Below are positions 1-8,678 of a DNA stretch of 64,000 bases, piece after piece (the stretch's first letter is position 1; the number at the start of each line of letters is the position of its first letter). Source of the stretch: CAYMMX01 sp964391675 (GTDB lineage: Bacteria; Cyanobacteriota; Vampirovibrionia; Gastranaerophilales; Gastranaerophilaceae). Below the pieces are notes generated by a model that was given only the letters and a program-made list of their open reading frames with translations, did not search any database and was not told where the DNA came from. The DNA lies in assembly GCA_964391675.1 (NCBI GenBank), contig CAYMMX010000001.1, forward strand, positions 372,001 to 436,000, read 5' to 3'. The translations under genes and the position numbers were made by a program.

Positions 1-2222
1 TTTTGAGACATTTTTACGCCATATTTTTGATAATCTAAATTAAATGCATCTGCCAATTCTGATACAAATAATCCATATACGGGTGTAATATTTATTGCTT
101 GATCTTTTTTAATTTGGTATTTCAGTTCTTTTGCTTTTTTTGTATTTGTTTGGTTAATAGTTTCTTTTGAATTTGTATACATAGTAAAGTCATAATAAAT
201 TTGTGCTTTCATCATTTTTGTTTCATCATTATCAGGAAGCTCGTCAAGAATTTCCAGCGCGCTTAATTTTTCGTTATTTGCAATATATGAATGAGCAATA
301 GCAATTTTTGCCTGCTTGTAATCAGGATGTTCATTTAGTATTGATTTAAAGATTTCTCTGGATTTTTTATAATTTTTTTTATCAATTTCTAAAGAACCTA
401 ATCCTAATTTAGCTTCTTTATTTTCAGGCTCATAATATAAAACTTCATTATAAAGATTAGCCGCTCCTGTAATGTATCCAAGCATTCTATAGCAAAAAGC
501 CAAGTTGTTTTTTGTATCAGCATCTTTTGGATCAATCTCAAGGGCTTTGAAATAATTGTTTGCAGCTGTATTATATTTTTCATTTTTTAAATTTAAATCA
601 CCTAAAATTATATAACCTTCTTTTGTATTTAAAAGATTATTATCTCTTATTATTTTATAAGCATCATATGTTTTTTGTTGAGCTAAAAGTGAACTTAAGT
701 AAGCTTTTGTTATATCTGTATTATTTAGATTTTTATAATATAAATTTTCTAAAACAGTTTCTGCCGATGAAAATTCATGATTTGCCATATATAAGTTTGC
801 AAGTTGCATCTTATATTCAATTTTAGGGTAATGTTTTACAAGTTTTTCGTAATACTTTATAGCTTTTGAAAAGTCTTTTTTTATAGAATATAAGTCAGCA
901 CCTGTTTTTAATAAATTTTCTGATTCAGGTTCGAGTGCAAGTAATTTATCATTATATATAATGGCATTATCCCAGTTTTTTTGTGCCAGAGAATACTCAA
1001 GAGCAAGATTTAATAGAATTTTATTTTTCGGATATTCTTTTAATTTTTCTTCAATTATTTCAAGTGCTTTAGCATAATTTTTTGTTTTCGAATACAAAAA
1101 AGCCAGAAACTTTGTATCATTTAAAGAGGATGTTTTTATTTTTTCAAAAGTTATTATTGCATTATTGAAATTATTTTGTAAGACATCTATATCTACTTTG
1201 TGTTTTAAAAGTTTTTTATTATTCGGTTGTTCTTTTAACATTTCTTGAAGATATATTTGTGCTTTTTCATAATTTTTTTCTTGCCATGAGGTATAAAATT
1301 TTTTTTCTGCTATTTTGAATTTACTTAAAGGTTTTGGTTTATACGAAACATTTTGTGATTCTGTCGAAACTTTTGGATATAATTGAGATAATACATATGC
1401 TTGGCTTTTTGTGACATGTTCGCTTTTATCTCCTGAAATCATTAATGATTCATAAATTTTAAAAGCTTTAGCCCAGTCTTTTTGTTTTTCGTAAAATCCC
1501 GCTAGCTGGTATTTTATGCCGTTGTCTTCAGGGTTTATCTCAGATAATTTTTTAATAAAATTTTCTTGAATTTTATATTTTTTTTCAATTTCTGCAGATT
1601 TTATTATTTTGTTTATTATTTCAGAATCTTTTGGATATAGTTCATGATATCTTATATAATAATTTAAATTATTTTTTTTATCTGATATTTTTTCACCGGC
1701 AACGATACAGTTGATTATTGCTTCTTTGCTAATTTTATTTTTAGCTAAAGAATCACAGGTTTTTTTAACTTTTTTCCAATTGTTTTTGTAAGCATAATGA
1801 TTAATTAAAGCATTGCTAAGATCATTTTGTTGAGAAATGGTTAAAGTTTTATCATTAATTATTTTTTGAATTTTATCAGCAGCAATTTTACCGTTTTTTA
1901 TTGAGCAAAGATTACTTTTAAATAAATAAGAAGAATCTTTGGTTAAAACATATAATTTCTCATATAAATCTTCTGCTTTATCATAAAAACTTTCATTTTC
2001 ACAAAATTTCGCATAAGATTCGATTATTTTTTTGTCTTTTTTATAATAATACATTGCTTTTTCATAAGAATAAAAAGCTTTTTTATAATCTTTCTTTTTT
2101 GCTGCATTATAAGCGTCATTAAGAAAATTTTGTTTATAATCTTTTTTACCTAAAAAAAAAGCTTCAGCCGGAGAGTTAAAAAATAAAATACAGATTAAAA
2201 CTGATATGTAAAATCTCCGCAT
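1..2222 (-). CDS. Secreted TPR-repeat protein (C-terminus cut by window edge)
   Basis: The minus-strand frame stays open from an ATG at 2222 to the left edge, giving about 740 residues with no stop. The N-terminus (MRRFYISVL to SPAEA) is a signal peptide with a probable cleavage site after residue 21. The rest is nearly continuous TPR-type helical pairs, with motifs such as YEKAMYYY, ALEIDPKDAD and PENKEAKLGLGSL. TPR arrays scaffold protein contacts, and here that would be outside the inner membrane. No enzymatic domain is visible. It is the last gene of a minus-strand run with the PHP and GT4 genes. Partner and role are unknown. Confidence 0.85.
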   Translation of the reverse strand, partial: MRRFYISVLICILFFNSPAEAFFLGKKDYKQNFLNDAYNAAKKKDYKKAFYSYEKAMYYYKKDKKIIESYAKFCENESFYDKAEDLYEKLYVLTKDSSYLFKSNLCSIKNGKIAADKIQKIINDKTLTISQQNDLSNALINHYAYKNNWKKVKKTCDSLAKNKISKEAIINCIVAGEKISDKKNNLNYYIRYHELYPKDSEIINKIIKSAEIEKKYKIQENFIKKLSEINPEDNGIKYQLAGFYEKQKDWAKAFKIYESLMISGDKSEHVTKSQAYVLSQLYPKVSTESQNVSYKPKPLSKFKIAEKKFYTSWQEKNYEKAQIYLQEMLKEQPNNKKLLKHKVDIDVLQNNFNNAIITFEKIKTSSLNDTKFLAFLYSKTKNYAKALEIIEEKLKEYPKNKILLNLALEYSLAQKNWDNAIIYNDKLLALEPESENLLKTGADLYSIKKDFSKAIKYYEKLVKHYPKIEYKMQLANLYMANHEFSSAETVLENLYYKNLNNTDITKAYLSSLLAQQKTYDAYKIIRDNNLLNTKEGYIILGDLNLKNEKYNTAANNYFKALEIDPKDADTKNNLAFCYRMLGYITGAANLYNEVLYYEPENKEAKLGLGSLEIDKKNYKKSREIFKSILNEHPDYKQAKIAIAHSYIANNEKLSALEILDELPDNDETKMMKAQIYYDFTMYTNSKETINQTNTKKAKELKYQIKKDQAINITPVYGLFVSELADAFNLDYQKYGVKMSQ

Positions 2223-2343
2223 TTTTACCCCGATTAGTCTTTAAATTCTTTTTATAATTTAATATTAGATTTAAAATAATCTGGAGCAATTAAACACCAG
2301 TCTAATATATTTAAACACTTGGGTAATAAACTTGTTAAATATT

Positions 2344-3894
2344 TTAAAAATGTCTTTTAAAAATATTCAAACCATGAGTATCTGCACTGCCTGTTTTAAA
2401 TAAACTTAATTTTTTGCTAAGTATATTTAAAAGATTTTTTATATCAATATCAGTTTTGAGAGTATTTAATTTTTCTGTGTAACTTTGGTAATATACTTCG
2501 CTAAAAACAGCTTTTTCTTTGCAAACCTGGCTAAAATGTACATATAAGCTTTTTAAAAACCTGATTATATCTTTTTTATTTTCAATTTCGTTTATTGTAT
2601 CAAGAGGATGGGCTAAGCCGATTAAAGTACTTTTTTGATTTTTTGTTGCAAGATAGACGGATTTTAAAGCCGGCATGTAGTTATAGTGAGGTTTAAAAGT
2701 TCTTTTATATTTTTCAAGACCCGAATCTATTTCAGATTTAAACAGGTTAAATTTTTCTTGTTCAGGGCCTTTAATTATTGCACTTTGAATTTCATTATAT
2801 GGAATAGAGGTTTCTTTTGACAGATATTTACATACAAAATCCATTGGTTGTCGCGGTTTATTATTTTTATCTTTGATATAGAAATAATCCTTCATTGCAT
2901 TAATTATATCGTTTGTATCATAATATAAACCCTTCTGATGGAGTTTTCGCATTATAGCCGGATTTATTATTACACTTTCTTCGATGATAGTTTTTGTTTG
3001 TAAGTATGTATTGATATAATTATAGATTCCAAGAATATTTTTGTTTATGGGATTAAAGAAATTTTTAGCTTCGTCTAAAGAAAATAAATCATTATTTTTT
3101 TCATAAACTTTTTTATATATTTTGTTTGCCTCATTTATCATTTTTTGGGCAATTTTGCTTTTTTTGTTTTTTGTTTCGTTAATAAAATTATCAAAAGTCT
3201 TTTCATTAGGATCAATTCCGTAAACAAGAACATGCGTGTTTGTAGCTTTATCTACAATTTGACGTGCAATATTATTGTAAGTTGTAATTTCTGTTCCTAA
3301 AATAATTCTTAGATTTTTGTATTTTACGGGATCTTTTAGAATTATATTAATTGCTTCTTTTGCACTTTCTGTTGTATCATGGTCAGTTATTGCAATGGTA
3401 AAAGGCATCTTTTTATTTTCAGGCTTTTGAGCAACTTCATTTGCATATCCGGCAGCCTTATCAAGAAGTTTTTTTACCGTCAAAGCCCCGTCTGAAGCTA
3501 ATGTGTGAATATGCAAATTAGCCCTTATAGTTTTATTTTTAATGTTTATATCTTTTTCTCCAGCAGAATAAAAATTTTCATTTTCATTAAATTCTTTCAT
3601 TATTACCTTTATTTCATCAGAGCCTATTATTGACCTTAATTTGTAATATTCGTTAGAATTTAATCCGGCGTTAACCATAAGATTTTTTCTATACTCAACA
3701 TCATTTGCATACATGTCTGCTTCGGTTTTTAATGCATTAATCTGGTCTAAATAAACTTTTGAAAGACCTAAGGAGGAAGAATCAGGAGTTTTAGGTATAT
3801 TTTTTTCAGGATAATTTGTAATCGGTTCATCATTTTTGCTTTTTATAAATTTTTTTCCTAAAAAAGATATGTTATTAATCGGTTTTATTGCCAT
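2344..3894 (-). CDS. PHP-domain metal-dependent phosphoesterase
   Basis: A 516-aa protein with PHP-superfamily metal-binding motifs: LHIHTLASDG near residues 125-135, ITDHDT about 50 residues later, an internal GLAHPLD, and SADTHG close to the C-terminus. These His/Asp clusters bind two or three metals in PHP phosphoesterases related to histidinol phosphatase. The order is normal, but a long Lys-rich helical insertion of roughly 200 residues separates the second and third motifs. The first 100 residues look unstructured and start with a short basic segment. Only 7 bp separate it from the upstream glycosyltransferase, so the two are probably cotranscribed. The substrate cannot be told. Confidence 0.8.
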   Translation of the reverse strand: MAIKPINNISFLGKKFIKSKNDEPITNYPEKNIPKTPDSSSLGLSKVYLDQINALKTEADMYANDVEYRKNLMVNAGLNSNEYYKLRSIIGSDEIKVIMKEFNENENFYSAGEKDINIKNKTIRANLHIHTLASDGALTVKKLLDKAAGYANEVAQKPENKKMPFTIAITDHDTTESAKEAINIILKDPVKYKNLRIILGTEITTYNNIARQIVDKATNTHVLVYGIDPNEKTFDNFINETKNKKSKIAQKMINEANKIYKKVYEKNNDLFSLDEAKNFFNPINKNILGIYNYINTYLQTKTIIEESVIINPAIMRKLHQKGLYYDTNDIINAMKDYFYIKDKNNKPRQPMDFVCKYLSKETSIPYNEIQSAIIKGPEQEKFNLFKSEIDSGLEKYKRTFKPHYNYMPALKSVYLATKNQKSTLIGLAHPLDTINEIENKKDIIRFLKSLYVHFSQVCKEKAVFSEVYYQSYTEKLNTLKTDIDIKNLLNILSKKLSLFKTGSADTHGLNIFKRHF

Positions 3895-3901
3895 TTTTAC
3901 C

Positions 3902-5107
3902 TCATTTGTTAATAAAAGATTGTAAGAATTTAATTTGTTCCGGTATAGTTACCATCAAATCGTATTTATTTAACATTAAATCTCTGGCATTTTTTCTAAG
4001 ATTACAGATAGATTCTTTATTATTAAGAGAATATTCAATCTTTTCTGTAAGTTGACTTATATTAAAAAAATCACAAAGCAAGCCGTTATGATTATCTTCA
4101 ATTACTTCTGTAACCGGTGCTGTATTTGATCCTACGATACAGCATCCTGCTGACATTGCGTCAAGAATTGACCAGGAAAGAACAAAAGGATATGTTAAGT
4201 ATACATGACAAGAAGATACTTGTAAGAACTTTGCATATTCATTATAATCGAGAGTTCCTACAAAGTGAACTCTATTTAAATCAATGTCAAATTTTTTTAA
4301 CATTTGTTGTTTGTAAGTTCCTTCTGTTTTGTAACTATAGCAGACAATGTCATCTCCTGCAATTATAAAATGAGCATTAGGACGTTTTTTAAGCAGGATT
4401 GCGGTAGCTTCCATAAATTGAGGGAAGCCTCTTGTTGGTTCAAGTCCTCTTGTACCATATGTTATAATTTCATCTTTTCTCGTAAGTTTTATGTTTTTAT
4501 CTTTTATTAAAAATTCAACATTTTCGTTAGGTTCAAATAAACCGACATCAACTCCGTCATGTATAACTTTTATTTTATCCTGAAATTCTTTTGGAAACTG
4601 GTTTTTTTGCCATTGCGTAGGAGCAATTCCTGCATCTGCCAGAGATAAAGTTGTTAATACATGAGCATTGTCACACCTTAATTTTGCTCTGTCTTTTAGA
4701 CCTAAAGGGTTACCGTCAAATCCTAAATTGGCACCTTCGGGATTTAAAAACCATTCACAATAACATATAAAAGGGACATCGGGAAAAACTTCTTTTATAA
4801 GCATAGAAGAACCCCAACCGGAAAATCCGTATATGATATCAGGTTTAAAGCCGTTTTGTTTTAAAATTTCTGCTTGATTGGCTGTTTCTATTGCTCTTGT
4901 TATAGCTGTATCATAATTTTTTGTATAATGATTGCAAATTTTATCATTATCTGTTTTAACCTTATAAATTATTTTATTTATACCTTTAATTTGATTAGAA
5001 TCATCTTCTGTAAGGAAAACAATTTGGTTGTTTGGATTTAGAGTTAATGCTGCTGCCAAATATTTAAATTGCCCCGGAAAACTTCTGTGTATAAATAAAA
5101 TATTCAT
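3902..5107 (-). CDS. Glycosyltransferase family 4
   Basis: A 401-aa cytosolic GT-B glycosyltransferase. The N-terminal domain opens with MNILFIHRSFPGQFKYLA, a nucleotide-fold start with a glycine-containing acceptor loop. The C-terminal domain carries GLEPTRGFPQFMEA and a donor-binding region around SWSILDAMSAGCCIVGS, followed by TAPVTEVI, the usual GT4 E-x7-E-like position. Length is normal for the family. It probably transfers a sugar from a nucleotide-sugar to a surface polysaccharide or lipid, but substrate and linkage are not readable. It begins a minus-strand pair with the PHP gene. Confidence 0.85.
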   Translation of the reverse strand: MNILFIHRSFPGQFKYLAAALTLNPNNQIVFLTEDDSNQIKGINKIIYKVKTDNDKICNHYTKNYDTAITRAIETANQAEILKQNGFKPDIIYGFSGWGSSMLIKEVFPDVPFICYCEWFLNPEGANLGFDGNPLGLKDRAKLRCDNAHVLTTLSLADAGIAPTQWQKNQFPKEFQDKIKVIHDGVDVGLFEPNENVEFLIKDKNIKLTRKDEIITYGTRGLEPTRGFPQFMEATAILLKKRPNAHFIIAGDDIVCYSYKTEGTYKQQMLKKFDIDLNRVHFVGTLDYNEYAKFLQVSSCHVYLTYPFVLSWSILDAMSAGCCIVGSNTAPVTEVIEDNHNGLLCDFFNISQLTEKIEYSLNNKESICNLRKNARDLMLNKYDLMVTIPEQIKFLQSFINK

Positions 5108-5186
5108 ATTTACCTGTTATTTTAATACTCTTTTTATACAATCATATTTTATATTTTTAATCAACATTTAAAAGAAGTATTTTTAA

Positions 5187-5597
5187 TTATTTATTTTTCA
5201 TTTTTTTATTAAGAATTTCAGCAAACGGAATTATAGGAACAAAATTATATCCACAGTCTTCTGAAAGTCCGCCACCCATTGTTAACAATTCTTCTTGCGG
5301 ATAACGTTTACAAATCCCGGGACGATTTTTATGAATTTTACATAAATTTGTTTTTTCATCTAAATTTGAACATGAAAATATTAAACCTGTTTCGTCTTTC
5401 CCGATTACAGTTAAATATGTATAAAATCTATGTAAAAATTTTAATTTTTCAAATTCTTTTTCATCTTGAATGACATGATTACTTGTTTTTACATAAATTT
5501 TTTTACAACATTTACCGCAACCTAAACAATTACCTTTTATGTAATATTTTCTACGTAAAATTCTTGTGTATATAAACCGTTTAAATTTTTTAAACAT
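5187..5597 (-). CDS. YkgJ-family cysteine-cluster protein
   Basis: A small 136-aa protein with the cysteine pattern of the YkgJ/UPF0153 family: CLGCGKCC near residue 24, then CSNLDEKTNLC, CKRYP and a final C in EDCGY. The family is thought to bind a metal or Fe-S centre; its reaction is unsettled. The N-terminal 15 residues are strongly basic. The start codon overlaps the upstream TPR gene's stop by one base (TAATG), indicating translational coupling and linked function. Confidence 0.85.
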   Translation of the reverse strand: MFKKFKRFIYTRILRRKYYIKGNCLGCGKCCKKIYVKTSNHVIQDEKEFEKLKFLHRFYTYLTVIGKDETGLIFSCSNLDEKTNLCKIHKNRPGICKRYPQEELLTMGGGLSEDCGYNFVPIIPFAEILNKKMKNK

Positions 5598-6823
5598 TAA
5601 ATCATTCCGACTTGCGCCTTTTCACATTGAGAATATTTAGCTTTCGCTTTTGAAAACTCAAGATATTGCGGCGATGACAATTTCATTATCCTCCAAAAAT
5701 AATGCTTTGCCTCTGAAAATTTTTCTTCCTTAATTAAATTATTACCAATTTCAAAACAATTTGCAATAATTTCTAACTCAGGATTTAAATATGATTCAAG
5801 TTTTTTAATTAAATCTTTATAAGTTTTAGCTTCTTCAGGTTTTAGAATAGAATAATTTCTAAATTCATCTATAGCTTCATAAATTTCATTTTTGGATAAA
5901 TGATCTTTTGCTTTTGTAAGATGGGCATCAATTAATTCTTTATGATTATTTAAATAAGGTTTTATTTTTAGCAATCTTTTATTTGTTTTGTAATATTCTT
6001 CTTTGTTTTTTATATTAAAATTCATATACTGATAATAGTAGCAGTATGCATAATCGAACTTTTTCATTAAATCATAAGATATTGCAAGATTAGAATATAT
6101 TTTATCATAATTTGGATCAATATACCCTGCAGTTTTCCAATACTTAATAGCAAGTTCAAGATTCTTATCTTCAAAGAATATGCTACCAAGATTAAGGTTT
6201 GTTTTTGATAAGTTAGGGTAGTTTGCTAAAGATTTGAAATAGCATGCGGCAGCTGTTTTGTTATCCCCCTCTGATTGATGTTTTACGCCAAGAGTTAGGT
6301 ATTCACTCGCAACGTCAAAACAATGTTGTAAATTACTTTTAATTTTTAAATATTCTTCGGAATGTTTCTCTTCTTCATATTTTATGTATTTTTCAAAGTA
6401 TTTAATAGATTCAAATCGCATGTCTTTTTTATCAAACGCAACAGCAAGGTTTAATGAAGTTTTTGAGTCTTCCGGTTTTGATATTAAAGCAACAAGCCAA
6501 AAAGATATAGCCATTTCTATTTGATTATTTTTGTAATGTAAATTTCCTAAATTGGTATAAGCTTTAGCATTCTTGGGATCTAAATCAATAGCTTTATTCC
6601 AATATTCAAGAGCTTCTTTTTGTCCGTTAAGCATATAATAACAATTTCCAATATCAACAAAAATTTCAGAATTTGCAACTTTATTTGAAGCATCTAAAAA
6701 TAATTTTAATGCTTCGTTATAATTACCCTGGACATAGGATTTTCGTGCCGCAGATAAAATATTATCTTCAAGATTACTATTATCCTGAACATGATATAAG
6801 TTTGTTCTTTCTTCTTCAGCCAT
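5597..6823 (-). CDS. TPR-repeat protein (cytosolic)
   Basis: A 408-aa protein without a signal peptide. It has at least six TPR units, clearest at residues 25-150 (NYNEALKLFLDASNK, ALEYWNKAIDLDPKNAKAYTNLGNLHYK) and 180-260 (KTAAACYFKSLANYPNLSKTNLNLGSIFF). It is probably an adaptor protein. It is the first gene of a coupled pair with the YkgJ-like gene, and the 6868-7212 gene lies 44 bp upstream on the same strand. No catalytic motif is present. Confidence 0.85.
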   Translation of the reverse strand: MAEEERTNLYHVQDNSNLEDNILSAARKSYVQGNYNEALKLFLDASNKVANSEIFVDIGNCYYMLNGQKEALEYWNKAIDLDPKNAKAYTNLGNLHYKNNQIEMAISFWLVALISKPEDSKTSLNLAVAFDKKDMRFESIKYFEKYIKYEEEKHSEEYLKIKSNLQHCFDVASEYLTLGVKHQSEGDNKTAAACYFKSLANYPNLSKTNLNLGSIFFEDKNLELAIKYWKTAGYIDPNYDKIYSNLAISYDLMKKFDYAYCYYYQYMNFNIKNKEEYYKTNKRLLKIKPYLNNHKELIDAHLTKAKDHLSKNEIYEAIDEFRNYSILKPEEAKTYKDLIKKLESYLNPELEIIANCFEIGNNLIKEEKFSEAKHYFWRIMKLSSPQYLEFSKAKAKYSQCEKAQVGMI

Positions 6824-6867
6824 AATTTAATTATACCAACTAAATACAAAATATTAATTCCACAAAA

Positions 6868-7212
6868 TTAAAAAGATAAATCGTTTAATAATTTTTTGTT
6901 ACTTGCCAGTTTTTCAACAGATTCATCCGATAAAGGGTCAGAAACACCGTTATTAAAGAGATTTTTAATAATTTCTTCATGAGATAAATCTTCAGGATTT
7001 GACATTGCTAATGAATTAAATTTATTAATATCTTGTTCTTTTTCATATAGTTTTACCGCTTCATCAGAAATAGCCGTTTCATCTATTAGCATACTGCGGT
7101 CAATATTTTTGTATGGATTATTTATAGGATTTGTAACTATACCGTTAACACCGAGTTGATCGCTCAGTTTGGTATTATTTAATTCCTCATTAAGATTAAC
7201 TCCGTTTAACAT
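6868..7212 (-). CDS. Hypothetical protein, 114 aa
   Basis: A small acidic, soluble, unrecognised protein rich in Asn, Asp and Glu (NKFNSLAMSNPEDLSHEE, SDPLSDESVEKL), ending LLNDLSF. The start has a good ribosome site (GAAGAGG) just upstream of the ATG at 7212, and a TATAAT box lies near 7285-7290 on the minus strand. There is no signal peptide, membrane segment or cysteine. It lies 5' of the TPR/YkgJ pair and divergent from serS. Function unknown. Confidence 0.6.
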   Translation of the reverse strand: MLNGVNLNEELNNTKLSDQLGVNGIVTNPINNPYKNIDRSMLIDETAISDEAVKLYEKEQDINKFNSLAMSNPEDLSHEEIIKNLFNNGVSDPLSDESVEKLASNKKLLNDLSF

Positions 7213-7359
7213 ATCCTCTTCGCCCTTTATTTTGATTTATTTAGGAGATTCCCAGTCAGCTCACTATTCCTACAATAGAATTATACTTTTATTTTTTGTT
7301 TATTGTTATCAATCAGCAGGTTTAAATTTATAGACCATAAGATTGATTTTATTTAAATC

Positions 7360-7388
7360 TTGATAAAGATTTATATTTTTTATACAAT
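7360..7388 (+). promoter_or_regulatory. Sigma-70-type promoter of serS
   Basis: TTGATA at 7360-7365 and TACAAT at 7383-7388 are separated by exactly 17 bp, 25 bp before the serS ATG. A GAGAGG ribosome site lies between promoter and start. No T-box or other leader fold is evident in the short 5' region. Confidence 0.65.
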
Positions 7389-7412
7389 AATTTGGTATTG
7401 AGAGGTTAAATT

Positions 7413-8678
7413 ATGTTAGATATAAAATTAATTAGAGAAAACCCTGAAAAAATCAATGAACTTTTAAAAAGAAGAAACGCTTCTTTATCAATTGATGAAG
7501 TTATTAAAATTGATGAACAAAGACGTGCTGTTCAAACTGAAGCAGATGAACTTCGTGCAAAAAGAAAAACTGAATCGCAAAAAATCGGTGAACTGAAAAA
7601 ACAAGGTCAAGATACCGAATCTGTTCAAGAAGAAGTTAGAAAAATCGGTGATGATATAAAAGTCTTGGAAGAAAAAGAAGCAGAATTAGACCAAAAACAA
7701 AGATCTTTACTTTTACATATTCCAAATACTCCCGATGAAACAACACCTATTGGAACTTCCGAAGAAGACAATAAAATTGTATCAGGTTGTGGTGAGCCTA
7801 CAGAAGCAAATTTTGAGCTTAAAGCTCACTGGGATTTAGTTGAGACAAAGGGCCTTGTTGATTTTGAGCGTGGTGTAAAACTTTCTCAATCAAGATTTGT
7901 TATGTATAGAGGAAAAGGAGCACAATTAGAGCGTGCTATTATAAATTTCTTTTTAGATATTCATACAAATGAACATGGCTATGAAGAAATTTTACCTCCT
8001 GTTTTGGTTAATTCTGCTGCTATGACAGGGACAGGGCAACTTCCTAAATTTGCAGAAGATATGTATAAATGTGAAAATGAAGATTTATATTTAATTCCTA
8101 CGGCAGAGGTTCCGGTTACAAATATTTATCAAGATGAAATATTAAATGAAGATGACTTACCTAAATATATGACTGCATATACTCCCTGTTTTAGAAGAGA
8201 AGCAGGTTCTGCCGGCAAGGATACAAGAGGTTTAATAAGAGTTCATCAATTTAATAAAGTTGAATTAGTTAAGCTTACAACTCCGGAGCAAAGTTCTGAT
8301 GAACATTTAAAATTGACAAAAGATGCAGAGAAAGTTCTTGAAATGCTGGAACTCCCGTATCGCAGAGTAGAATTATGCACTGCAGATATAGGATTTTCTG
8401 CAAAAAAATGTTATGACTTAGAGGTTTATATGCCTTCTTACAATGGGTATAAGGAAATTTCAAGTTGTTCGAATTTTGGTGATTATCAAGCAAGACGTGC
8501 TAATATCAGGTATAAAGAAAAAACGACAGGCAAAACAAGATTTGTTCATACAATAAATGGTTCAGGACTTGCTGTTGGAAGAACTTTTGCTGCTATTATA
8601 GAAAATTTTCAACAAGAAGATGGAACAATTATTATTCCTGAAATTCTAAGGCAGTATACCGGATTTGATATGATATGA
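7413..8678 (+). CDS. serS: Serine--tRNA ligase
   Basis: A 421-aa class II aminoacyl-tRNA synthetase of normal length that charges tRNA-Ser (and tRNA-Sec) with serine. Residues 1-105 form the long antiparallel coiled coil that grips the tRNA-Ser long arm (MLDIKLIRENPEKINELLKR). Class II motif 2 is FRREAGSAGKDTRGLIR near residue 260 and motif 3 is GSGLAVGRTFAAIIE near residue 385. The start follows a promoter and a GAGAGG ribosome site. Its stop overlaps the next gene's start by 4 bp (ATGA), so the helicase downstream is translationally coupled. Confidence 0.97.
   Translation: MLDIKLIRENPEKINELLKRRNASLSIDEVIKIDEQRRAVQTEADELRAKRKTESQKIGELKKQGQDTESVQEEVRKIGDDIKVLEEKEAELDQKQRSLLLHIPNTPDETTPIGTSEEDNKIVSGCGEPTEANFELKAHWDLVETKGLVDFERGVKLSQSRFVMYRGKGAQLERAIINFFLDIHTNEHGYEEILPPVLVNSAAMTGTGQLPKFAEDMYKCENEDLYLIPTAEVPVTNIYQDEILNEDDLPKYMTAYTPCFRREAGSAGKDTRGLIRVHQFNKVELVKLTTPEQSSDEHLKLTKDAEKVLEMLELPYRRVELCTADIGFSAKKCYDLEVYMPSYNGYKEISSCSNFGDYQARRANIRYKEKTTGKTRFVHTINGSGLAVGRTFAAIIENFQQEDGTIIIPEILRQYTGFDMI

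Noticed and set aside
560..826. Plus-strand 88-aa frame inside the first gene
   Set aside because: It is antisense to the continuous TPR frame, has Leu/Tyr-rich random composition and no ribosome site.
7213..7412. T-box leader for serS
   Set aside because: The promoter lies only 25 bp before the start codon, leaving no room for a T-box structure.
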